64,000 nucleotides of DNA from positions 62,001-126,000 of the forward strand of contig JANRLQ010000102.1 in assembly GCA_033762375.1 (NCBI GenBank), given 5' to 3'. This document shows positions 1 to 7,600 of the stretch, piece by piece (the first letter of the stretch is position 1; each line of letters opens with the position of its first letter). The notes beneath the pieces are model-generated. The model was not told the origin of the DNA. It ran no database searches and saw only the letters and a program-made list of their open reading frames with translations. A program made the position numbers and the translations under genes. Origin of the DNA: RDXT01 sp033762375. Its GTDB lineage: Bacteria; Bacteroidota; Bacteroidia; J057.

Positions 1-1
1 C

Positions 2-880
2 TTTGCAGATATCTCCTTTCTGGACCCGGTATTTTATTGCACAGATGCCAACACAAGCGGAAATCGCCGGTCAGGCACTGACGACGACGATGACGACGAC
101 GATGATGACGACAACGACGATGACGACGACGATGACGACGACAACGATGATGATGACGACGATGATGATGACGACAACGATGATGACGATGGCAATGGTA
201 CAGGCGGCACAATCCCGGACAATACGGATCCGACTGATCCGGGAGGTGAGCCACTGGATGACGATGACAGCAATACCGACGATGACGCTGATACTGACGA
301 TGACACCGACGATGGACCTGCTGTGCCGGAGTATGTATGTTTCCTCGGAGACAGCACGAGCGGGGAGCCGGGTGGTAGCGGATCAATGGAAGACCGCCCG
401 TGGATAGAGTTGCGGAGTGCTACAGCAGCCAGCCTGGTGTGGCGGTTTAGCAAGACCTGGCGGCTCTCAGCAGGCTACCGCTACAACCTGCGCCCGGATA
501 CAGACACCCACGTGATGTTCACAGAGCTGGCCGCCCGGCGGCAGACTGACACCAAACGCTGGACGCTGGACAGCCGCCTCCGGGCTTTTCATGAGACAGG
601 ATATTTTCGGGACGAATGGCGGGGCCGCTACTTTGCCACCCTCCGGGTACGGGGTACCCTGGCAGTCGGGATGGTAGAACCCTTTGCAGAATCAGAAGTG
701 GTGTACCGGATCTCTCAGGAGAATGGCGGATTCAACCGATACCGGATCGGCGGCGGGGTGAATCTCAAGCTGGGGGACGACCACCGGCTGCGGTTTCAGT
801 ACAACCACCAACAACGATTTTTTTCATCCAGCGAAGGCCGCGCAGGTTCTTTTGCGATCGGCTACGCGTACGAACTCTGA
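2..880 (+). CDS. Outer-membrane beta-barrel protein (DUF2490-like) with Asp-rich linker, 5' partial
   Basis: The reading frame is already open at the left window edge, so the N-terminus is missing. It reads through a long run of Asp with scattered Asn (about bases 86-193) and a Pro/Asp/Thr linker with more DDD clusters (about 250-320). About 150 residues of alternating hydrophobic and charged strands follow, starting near RPWIELRSATAASLVWRF and ending GYAYEL. The C-terminal aromatic-rich strands and the WIELR start resemble the DUF2490 family of Bacteroidota outer-membrane barrels. The Asp/Asn stretch looks like a calcium-binding or thrombospondin-type-3-like spacer between an exposed N-terminal part and the barrel. 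The function is unknown. The apparent Ser-rich ORF on the other strand is only the complement of the GAC/GAT repeat. Confidence 0.7.
   Translation, partial: FADISFLDPVFYCTDANTSGNRRSGTDDDDDDDDDDDNDDDDDDDDDNDDDDDDDDDDNDDDDGNGTGGTIPDNTDPTDPGGEPLDDDDSNTDDDADTDDDTDDGPAVPEYVCFLGDSTSGEPGGSGSMEDRPWIELRSATAASLVWRFSKTWRLSAGYRYNLRPDTDTHVMFTELAARRQTDTKRWTLDSRLRAFHETGYFRDEWRGRYFATLRVRGTLAVGMVEPFAESEVVYRISQENGGFNRYRIGGGVNLKLGDDHRLRFQYNHQQRFFSSSEGRAGSFAIGYAYEL
86..193 (+). repeat. GAC/GAT trinucleotide microsatellite encoding poly-Asp
   Basis: This is a near-pure run of GAC and GAT codons interrupted by a few AAC codons, inside the first reading frame. Because the unit is three bases, slippage would change linker length without breaking the frame. 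A looser DDD-rich tail continues to about base 320. Confidence 0.85.
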
Positions 881-921
881 CCTTTTTTTTCAATCAAACA
901 CATCTCTTTAATTCTCTGATT

Positions 922-2001
922 ATGAACACGAACGTAAAAATCGCTTATACCTGCCGTCAGGTAGGTTTCTTTCAGGCTGCTGCCCATCTGAACGAAATCC
1001 GGTTTCCCAAAGCCGGGGATGTGGCTCTCTGGGAGGTGATCTCTATCGGCAAGCACAGCGCCATCCAAGGCACTGACCGGGCCCTGATCACCATCATGCC
1101 CGGCGACCAGCTCCTGATGACCTTCGGCAACCGCTACGCCAGCGAGCAGTTTGAGGGGTATGTGCCCGAGACACCCGTGGCAGAGGCTGAAATTTTGGGC
1201 CAGGGTGGGGTTGTAGGTTATATGGCCTCAGTACATGCTACGTACCGCCGGGTCGGCACGACCAAACTCCGGCTGTTGGGGTATGCGCTCGATGAGCAGG
1301 GACAGGTCATTAATACCCTGACCTATCGCCGCGTAAAACAAAACATCCGTCCGCTGGGCCAGGCCCGCCATAAGGTGATCTTGTCTGTAGGCGCCAGCAT
1401 GGACAGTGGCAAAACAACCTCTGCGGCCTATCTCGTGCGCGGCCTGAAGGCTGCCGGGTACCGGACTGCTTTTATCAAGCTCACCGGTACAGCCTTTACC
1501 AAAGACCCGGATTTTGTGCGGGACATGGGTGCCGATCTTTCTATTGACTTCACGCGGCAGGGATATCCCTCTACCTATATGTGCTCAGAAGCAGAGTTGA
1601 TCAGCTTGTACCACAGCCTGATTGCCGAGGCCACAGACATACATCCTGAGTATATCGTCATCGAGATTGCCGACGGCCTGTTGCAGCGGGAGACTGCTAT
1701 GCTGCTGTCCCACAAAGGATTTATGGACACGGTAGATCACGTGTTGTTCTCCTGCGGAGACAGTCTGGCCGCCGTCGGGGGGGTACAAGTGCTGACGGAG
1801 TGGGGTATCGCTCCCTTTGCGCTGGCGGGCATGATCACGACCAGCCCCCTCATGCAGCGCGAAGCCGAAAACCGTCTCCTGCTTCCCGTCCTGAAGCTCG
1901 ATCAACTCGCACAGGCGCAGGTCGTCAACTATCTCCGCCCGGCCCGGCAGGAGGCCATGTTGTCTCCGGCTCAGCCGCAGTACCTGCTTCAGGCCTCCTG
2001 A
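922..2001 (+). CDS. P-loop NTPase, DUF1611/MobB-like
   Basis: The protein has 359 residues, taking the ATG at 922 as start because the longer frame upstream overlaps the previous gene. An N-terminal domain of about 150 residues is followed by a clear Walker A at residues 157-166 (GASMDSGKTT), then a Rossmann-like segment with FIKLTGTAFTKDPD and a hydrophobic strand IVIEIADG that could supply the Walker B acid. The spacing and the S-x-GKTT loop recall the single-GTPase fold of MobB and DUF1611 proteins. I do not recognise the exact family or its substrate. Three terminator-like hairpins follow it, so it probably ends its own transcription unit. Confidence 0.6.
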   Translation: MNTNVKIAYTCRQVGFFQAAAHLNEIRFPKAGDVALWEVISIGKHSAIQGTDRALITIMPGDQLLMTFGNRYASEQFEGYVPETPVAEAEILGQGGVVGYMASVHATYRRVGTTKLRLLGYALDEQGQVINTLTYRRVKQNIRPLGQARHKVILSVGASMDSGKTTSAAYLVRGLKAAGYRTAFIKLTGTAFTKDPDFVRDMGADLSIDFTRQGYPSTYMCSEAELISLYHSLIAEATDIHPEYIVIEIADGLLQRETAMLLSHKGFMDTVDHVLFSCGDSLAAVGGVQVLTEWGIAPFALAGMITTSPLMQREAENRLLLPVLKLDQLAQAQVVNYLRPARQEAMLSPAQPQYLLQAS

Positions 2002-2033
2002 TGCCCAATTCCAACCTGCCTTTATTTTTTGAT

Positions 2034-2060
2034 CCCTCCCGGCAAGCCGGGAGGGGTTTA
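2034..2060 (+). terminator. Intrinsic terminator 1 of 3 after the P-loop NTPase
   Basis: Perfect 9-bp stem CCCTCCCGG / CCGGGAGGG with loop CAAG, followed by GTTTATT. Confidence 0.75.
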
Positions 2061-2112
2061 TTAGAGGCAGGTGACCTCATATTTCAGGTGTTTTTACTGT
2101 TCTGTTTATGTG

Positions 2113-2144
2113 AATACCCTCCTGCCCTTGGGGAGGGTATTTTA
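2113..2144 (+). terminator. Terminator-like hairpin 2 of 3
   Basis: Ten-bp stem AATACCCTCC / GGAGGGTATT around a 9-base loop, followed by TT. Confidence 0.6.
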
Positions 2145-2188
2145 AGACTTGGAGAACCATCTTGTCTTGTCTTTTTGTTCTTTATACA

Positions 2189-2227
2189 GGGGGTCCATCT
2201 TCTACTGGCTTTGGGCCCCCGTTTTTT
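2189..2227 (+). terminator. Intrinsic terminator 3 of 3
   Basis: Eight-bp stem GGGGGTCC / GGGCCCCC (one G-U pair), then GTTTTTT. It lies just upstream of the ABC-like gene and would insulate it from the gene before. Confidence 0.65.
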
Positions 2228-2254
2228 CTGACTAAACCTTTTCATCAGGTTGGT

Positions 2255-3886
2255 ATGCAGGCAATTATGAAAAACCTATATGGAAAATTTATCCGGCGGC
2301 ACGGGTGGTTGGCTGTCTGGTATATAATGGCAGCCTTCTGGCATGCAGCGGTGACCCTGCTGATCCCGGTGGTAATGGCCCAGGGCATCGCCAATCTGCT
2401 GGCTTTTAACTCGGCCCGGGCGGGCATATTTACCCTGTTGCCAGAAGCGATCCGGCCCGATACACCCGCACGCTGGTTTGGGGTGTTTCCGGCACTGCTT
2501 ATGGCCTACGGGGTGCTGAACTGGGTATCGGGTCGGCTCCTGGCCCTGACCGGGGAGACATTTGTGTATGAACTCCGGGCCCAGGTATTTGAAAAACAAC
2601 TGAAGATCCGGCAGGAGGTATATGTGCGGGAAGGAACAGGCCGTTTTTTACCGCGCTGGAGCGGCGGTTTTTCAGCTCTGCGCAATGGTCTTACCCGGGG
2701 TGTTTTGCGGGCGGCAGCAGATGCCAGCCTGATGCTGCTCGGACTGCTGGGTCTTGTTGTCTTGTTGCCGGAGATTTGGTACTGGCCTGTCGTGGGGGCT
2801 GTTGTGTTGTTGGTGGTGGCCTCCTGGCCTGGAGGCCTGGGGGTGATGTTGCGCCGGTATCGGGATGAGCAGGCAGCATTGTTGCGGTACATCCATGAGC
2901 GGCTGGGGGCTATAGCCAGTATTCGTGCCTTCCGGCTTGAGGCCACTGAGCGTACCCGGTTTCATCGTCGCATTATGCGGCTGCGGGACTTTGCAGTACA
3001 ATACCGTACATCCGAAACCGGATACAAAGGATTCATGCGGATTTTGGCGTACCTGCCAGCCTTTTTATTGCTTGTGGGAGCCTCATTCCGTCCGGGTACT
3101 GCCCAGCCCGGTGACCTGCTGGCAGCGTATTTTTTATTGGTAGCGCTCAATGCCGTGATACGGCGCATGGCGCGGGTACACCTGTACTGGCGCAAAGCCG
3201 CTCTGGCCTGGGAGCGACTCACGGTTTTTCTCGGTTTGGATGAGACGCAGGCTGTCCTGCATCAGCCGGATGCTATCGCTGCCGATGCACAGCTTATCCA
3301 GCTGGCATCGGATACAACAGACGCCCAAAGTCTCCCGGGCTGGCATTACCAGCACTACCTGACGGGGCAGGAGCGGGAAGAGATCGTACGTTCGCTGGCA
3401 GGGTTGGCGCCTGTATCTCCCCGTACGGCCTCCCTGGCAGGATTGGGTACAGCCTACAGGCAGTCCACCACCCTGCATACGCAGGTCGCAGTCGCATCCA
3501 CCCTGCTGCCATTGATAGGGCGAACCCCGCTGGAGGCCGTGATCACCCGGCGGGGTGAAAAAGCACGCCTGGAGGCCGAGTCCGTCCTGGCTGAAGCATT
3601 GGTATTGTTGCCTCCGGAGCTTCCCTTAACCGCTGATACCCGCCTCCGCAATATCATGGCGATCCCCCGCCTGCAACAGCAAGTGCTGGTCCTGGTCCGG
3701 GCCCTGCTCGCCCGGAGGGATATACTCGTGCTGGATGATGTGTGGAGCGGGATGCCGCCCGCGCTGGAGGCATGGGCAAGGAAAACCATCAGCCGGTATG
3801 TCTCCGATGGACTGATTTGTCTGGACCTGATCCCCGGGCCGGAGGTGCGTTTTCCGCTGCCAGATCTCAGTCCGGCTGCGGCCTGA
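2255..3886 (+). CDS. ABC-exporter-like membrane protein with degenerate ATPase domain
   Basis: About 543 residues (ATG at 2267 is an equally possible start). The first ~320 residues have the layout of a type-I ABC exporter transmembrane domain: several hydrophobic segments and a cytoplasmic coupling region with IHERLGAIASIRAFRLEATE, the usual 'ER..g...Ika..aE' pattern. The C-terminal ~200 residues sit where the nucleotide-binding domain should be. The Walker A position reads LTGQEREEIVRSLAGL, with no GxGK[ST]; the LSGGQ signature is replaced by PRLQQQ before VLVLVRALLARR; the Walker B-like strand DILVLDDVWSG has Asp for the catalytic Glu; and the H-loop His is absent. It therefore very probably cannot hydrolyse ATP. 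The frame is intact, so this is divergence rather than a simple pseudogene. It may pair with a catalytic half elsewhere. Confidence 0.65.
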   Translation: MQAIMKNLYGKFIRRHGWLAVWYIMAAFWHAAVTLLIPVVMAQGIANLLAFNSARAGIFTLLPEAIRPDTPARWFGVFPALLMAYGVLNWVSGRLLALTGETFVYELRAQVFEKQLKIRQEVYVREGTGRFLPRWSGGFSALRNGLTRGVLRAAADASLMLLGLLGLVVLLPEIWYWPVVGAVVLLVVASWPGGLGVMLRRYRDEQAALLRYIHERLGAIASIRAFRLEATERTRFHRRIMRLRDFAVQYRTSETGYKGFMRILAYLPAFLLLVGASFRPGTAQPGDLLAAYFLLVALNAVIRRMARVHLYWRKAALAWERLTVFLGLDETQAVLHQPDAIAADAQLIQLASDTTDAQSLPGWHYQHYLTGQEREEIVRSLAGLAPVSPRTASLAGLGTAYRQSTTLHTQVAVASTLLPLIGRTPLEAVITRRGEKARLEAESVLAEALVLLPPELPLTADTRLRNIMAIPRLQQQVLVLVRALLARRDILVLDDVWSGMPPALEAWARKTISRYVSDGLICLDLIPGPEVRFPLPDLSPAAA

Positions 3887-3891
3887 ATGGT

Positions 3892-4791
3892 TCACTCCGC
3901 ACCCTGCTGACCGATAAACTCAATCACCTTGCGCAGGATCAGGCGGCGGACATTGCGCTCGACATTGTTGTCGGGCTCTGCCCGGAATGAATATTGAAAC
4001 TTGAGCAAGGCGGCTTCCTTGCGCACCTCGACGGTTTTGAGGGTATAACTTTCGGTCACGATCAGGTCATCAAATTCCCCCATGCCCTGGCTTAGGTATT
4101 GCTCCAGCGCCCGCAGGTTCCGGAGGTTTTTGATCGTAACCTCAAACTCTGTGGAGATGGTTTTGACAGACCGTTTGGTATAATTTACGACCTCTGTATC
4201 CATCACCCGGTTGTTGGGGATATAAATCACCTCATCATCGTCATTAATCAGGTGGAGGTTGAGCAGGGTAATATCCGAGACTTTACCTTTTTGGGAGCCA
4301 ATTTTGACATAATCCTCAAGGGAAATCTGGTCTGAAAACATGATGATCATCCCATTGATGGCATTGGCAATATAGTCCTTGAACAAAATGGCCATGGCTG
4401 CCGCCACAATCGAGATAGCCGTCAGGGCTTCCCGGAGACCGATATTAAACAGCGTCAGAAAAGACACCACAATAGCCACCAATGAGCCGATGGAAGCTAC
4501 CTGGTTGATCCCCACCACAAAGTTGTCGCGGGTATCCGGCGGGAGGTGGTGGCGCCGGATATAAAAACCGATCAGGGTAATCCTGAAAAAATCAACAAAC
4601 AGGTTGACAGTGACCAGCAGGAGAAATGCCTCCAGGATATTGGTAGCCCAGTAGCGGCTGTTCAGGCTGGGATATCTGAATTGAATATACAGCAGGCAAA
4701 TCAGCAGCAGGGCTTTGGCCAGAAAAACCAGCCAGGCGCGGGTTGTCCTGGGGATATTGGTGCCTGCTTCGGTAGTGAAAAAAGTATTCAT
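3892..4791 (-). CDS. Mechanosensitive ion channel, MscS family
   Basis: The 299-residue protein has three to four hydrophobic helices in the first 150 residues, including the pore-lining type helix with Ala/Gly-rich AISIVAAAMAILFKDYIANAINGM. The conserved MscS beta-domain follows: IMFSDQISLEDYVKIG, GKVSDITLLNLHL, and VIYIPNNRVMDTEVVNYT. The C-terminal alpha/beta domain is short. MscS channels open under membrane tension on hypo-osmotic shock. The gene converges with the ABC-like gene, with only 5 bases between the stops. A second, unrelated tension channel (MscL) is at 33357. Confidence 0.92.
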   Translation of the reverse strand: MNTFFTTEAGTNIPRTTRAWLVFLAKALLLICLLYIQFRYPSLNSRYWATNILEAFLLLVTVNLFVDFFRITLIGFYIRRHHLPPDTRDNFVVGINQVASIGSLVAIVVSFLTLFNIGLREALTAISIVAAAMAILFKDYIANAINGMIIMFSDQISLEDYVKIGSQKGKVSDITLLNLHLINDDDEVIYIPNNRVMDTEVVNYTKRSVKTISTEFEVTIKNLRNLRALEQYLSQGMGEFDDLIVTESYTLKTVEVRKEAALLKFQYSFRAEPDNNVERNVRRLILRKVIEFIGQQGAE

Positions 4792-4806
4792 GTCGTATCG
4801 GGCACC

Positions 4807-7581
4807 TCACTGAGGTTTCAGTACCCAGTTGTCCACTTCTACAGCTCCTCCGCTTGCCCGGAGTGTCACTTCAAAAGGGGTATTAGCCGTGAGCGAAAGT
4901 CCTGACAGGGATAAAGTTACGGTTTTCCAGTCCGTGTGTTTGATTTTGCTGATCTTGCCCACCGTTGTGCCGTTGACAAGTATTTCCAGCGCAGTTTTTT
5001 TACGTCCGGTACCGCGTAAGGTTCCCGTCCATTGGGCATGGGTCACAGGTTTTCGGGGGGCGAGGGTAGTGCTGACCTGCCCACCTGCGGGGTCGAGGTG
5101 TACATAAGTGGTCCACTGCCGGAAGTCGCCCGGACGCACACCTGCCGGGCGCTGGGTATGGCGGGTAGCTCCCCGCGCTGCGTCCCAGACTTCGGCCTCT
5201 ACCTGGAAGTTTTCGGACCACCAGATCGGGTGTCCCGCCTCATGCCAGGTATCTACCTGATAAAATACCGGAGCCTGAGGCTGGCTTAGGTCCAGCAGGT
5301 ACACACTGCCCTGCCGCCGCACCTCAAACCGGATGGTATCCTGCCCGAGGATGATCCGGGTGGGCGCTGTGTCCGGCACATTGCCGGCGATATTGGTATT
5401 GGGGTTGATATTGCCACAGATGATATACCGGGGGGCAGAGGCGTCCTTGCGCACCGTGACGAGGATGCGGGGATCGCCTGTCTCCCACGTAATGATCGGT
5501 TTGCCCTGTGCATCCCGGAGTACATCTCCTTTCCAGAGCAGGGACTCATACCGGCTGGTGATGGCCTGGGCATACGCCGGGATAGCCGCCTGCCACACAT
5601 AATTTTTAGGATCAGCGTAGGTATCGCCTGCGCGGCCTTCATTAAAAAAGCCTGTGTAATAAAACGGTGCCCCGATCACCCCGAGGTGTTTGACCAGGCC
5701 CAGCCATTGGCTGGGGCGCACATTGTCAGCTTCTGTACGGGACCATCCGGCAGCAATAAAGGGCGAAAAAAACGTATCTCCGGCAGCCATCTCGACCTTG
5801 CGTGAGATATCCAGCCATTCCCAGCCCCGCCAGGGGCCTTTCCACATGCGCCAGTTGTCCGGCCAGCGGGGATAAAAATCAGGGGTAGCATAATATTGAC
5901 CACGGATCGGGGTCTGTACCTTCCGGGCTTCTGTCCAGGTGTATCTGTCCAGGGGCCCCCCGTCTGTACCATAAAGGGTAAAAGTAGTGCCTTTGAGCCC
6001 TGGCAGGCTCATAAACGGCGCTTTATAGGCCTCATACAGCCTGTTTCGCTGCCGGGTTTCGTAGGTTTTCCAGTCGCGGATGCCGGATGCCTTATAGTGT
6101 GTCGCTACGCGGGAGTCTTTGACAGCCACCGCCGAGTCCAGGGGGATCGGGCGCACTTCCCCATTTTCATTGATCATGTCAATCGGGCGGGTGAGGACTT
6201 CGAGCAGGTCTTCAAAGCAGATTTTGACAGACTCGCCATCCTTCCTGAACAACTCCTCCGGTGCCGCCGGGCTGACCAGAAGCGCCTTGTCCGTAGGTTC
6301 GCCGCGGGTATTCAGGTATTTGCCCTGGGTACTCCGGAGATAATAGTTGTCGGGCATGGTGCTGCGGAGCACGTAGGGGGTGCGCTCCTTTTCGCCGAGC
6401 AGGGTCAGGGGTGTTTGGGCCCAGAAGGTGGTCACGGCCAGCGGTACCTCCGGGTGGCGGTTGGCCTGCTCGATCCAGGCCTGCTGGAAGGTCGTCGTAT
6501 CCCGCAGGTACCTGTCTCCGTGGAAGGTGCCTACATTGTGCAGGATCAGCATATAATGCCAGTGAGTGATCAGTTCCTCCTGGACCGCGACTGAATTGCG
6601 CCGGGCCATGTCCCTGGTGATACCCGGCTGGGTGAGTCCGCCCATGAAGTCCAGTGCCATCCAGTTGTAGAGCCGGGGGAGCTGGTGGCCGGGCTGGTAC
6701 CTTGGCAAGGGAAACCGCCGGAGCTGCTCAACCGGCGTCAGGCTGACCTGCGGGTGTCCCGGCGCAAATTCCCGTTTGTCCATCCCGGCTATGAGGTCTG
6801 CCGCAGGGAGCTGAGCCGGGATAGCCCGTGTACTGGCCGGTGTTTTGCCCTGGCGGTACCAGTCCTGGTGTACAGACGCTGCGGCCCATCCCTGATACAG
6901 GATGACCTCATCCAGGTCGCCTATGTAGGCGGCACCTGCGCTTGGGTTTCCGCTGAAAAACAAAGACTTAGGCTTACAGCCGGCTGTGGCACAGAGTTTT
7001 CCCCTGACTTCAGAGGTACGCGAAAACCCGGGCGGGCACTCGCCGTCCACCCAGACTTCACGCCGTCCGGTGCCCGGATCCAGTTTGAATACTATGTGAT
7101 GCCATTGACCGTCGGTATAATAGCCGAAGCTTGACTTGCCGGTACCTTTGAGCGGGATGACCAGGTCATCATCAACAACCTGTCCTCCGTCTGTCATGAC
7201 CTTGGAGAGGAGATATATCTTGTCCGGCTGGAGCTGGGTAAATACACTGTAGTCAGAATAATGCAACCACCGCACCTTCGGGCTGTACCCCCCTTCCGCA
7301 AACCGAAACCAGAAAGCGAGGGTCTGGGCCTCATCCGATCCGATCCTGGCACTGATCAGCCCACCCTGGGTGGGCCCTATCTGGAGATATTGCCCTTGTA
7401 CCCCGCCGGACATGCCTGTGACACCCGTACCGCCGCTCCAGGTGACTGCGCCTGTGGTGGCTGTCCGCCAGTCATTTCCCTCAAAACGCCACTGGGCCAG
7501 CACCTGCGTGTGGGCTTCCGGCACTGACAGGATCAGCAGGATAAGTACCTGCGCCGACATAAGGCAACGACAGCTTTTCAT
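4807..7581 (-). CDS. Exported LamG-domain putative glycoside hydrolase
   Basis: About 924 residues, starting at the ATG that gives the signal peptide MKSCRCLMSAQVLILLILS; the longer frame runs into the upstream gene. An N-terminal LamG/concanavalin-like domain (about residues 30-260; WRFEG, QTLAFWFRF, WHHIVFKLDPGTGRREVWVDG, AYIGDLDEVILY) comes first. A large central region rich in Trp and Tyr (NWMALDFMGG, HWHYMLILHN, GPWRGWEWLDIS, PFYYTGFFNEG) has the look of a TIM-barrel carbohydrate-active enzyme. A C-terminal beta-sandwich of about 120 residues resembles a carbohydrate-binding module. I cannot assign a GH family or catalytic pair. It lies 19 bases downstream of the GH15 gene on the same strand, so the two are probably co-transcribed. 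Confidence 0.65.
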   Translation of the reverse strand: MKSCRCLMSAQVLILLILSVPEAHTQVLAQWRFEGNDWRTATTGAVTWSGGTGVTGMSGGVQGQYLQIGPTQGGLISARIGSDEAQTLAFWFRFAEGGYSPKVRWLHYSDYSVFTQLQPDKIYLLSKVMTDGGQVVDDDLVIPLKGTGKSSFGYYTDGQWHHIVFKLDPGTGRREVWVDGECPPGFSRTSEVRGKLCATAGCKPKSLFFSGNPSAGAAYIGDLDEVILYQGWAAASVHQDWYRQGKTPASTRAIPAQLPAADLIAGMDKREFAPGHPQVSLTPVEQLRRFPLPRYQPGHQLPRLYNWMALDFMGGLTQPGITRDMARRNSVAVQEELITHWHYMLILHNVGTFHGDRYLRDTTTFQQAWIEQANRHPEVPLAVTTFWAQTPLTLLGEKERTPYVLRSTMPDNYYLRSTQGKYLNTRGEPTDKALLVSPAAPEELFRKDGESVKICFEDLLEVLTRPIDMINENGEVRPIPLDSAVAVKDSRVATHYKASGIRDWKTYETRQRNRLYEAYKAPFMSLPGLKGTTFTLYGTDGGPLDRYTWTEARKVQTPIRGQYYATPDFYPRWPDNWRMWKGPWRGWEWLDISRKVEMAAGDTFFSPFIAAGWSRTEADNVRPSQWLGLVKHLGVIGAPFYYTGFFNEGRAGDTYADPKNYVWQAAIPAYAQAITSRYESLLWKGDVLRDAQGKPIITWETGDPRILVTVRKDASAPRYIICGNINPNTNIAGNVPDTAPTRIILGQDTIRFEVRRQGSVYLLDLSQPQAPVFYQVDTWHEAGHPIWWSENFQVEAEVWDAARGATRHTQRPAGVRPGDFRQWTTYVHLDPAGGQVSTTLAPRKPVTHAQWTGTLRGTGRKKTALEILVNGTTVGKISKIKHTDWKTVTLSLSGLSLTANTPFEVTLRASGGAVEVDNWVLKPQ

Positions 7582-7600
7582 GGTGCAGCAGCTAATATTC

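Noticed and set aside
34..453. Ser-rich ORF on the minus strand
   Set aside because: It is the complement of the GAC/GAT repeat and overlaps the real frame that continues into the barrel domain.
3742..3990. Alternative frame as a missing ATPase fragment of the ABC-like gene
   Set aside because: The translated product has no Walker or signature motif, so the loss is not a simple frameshift.
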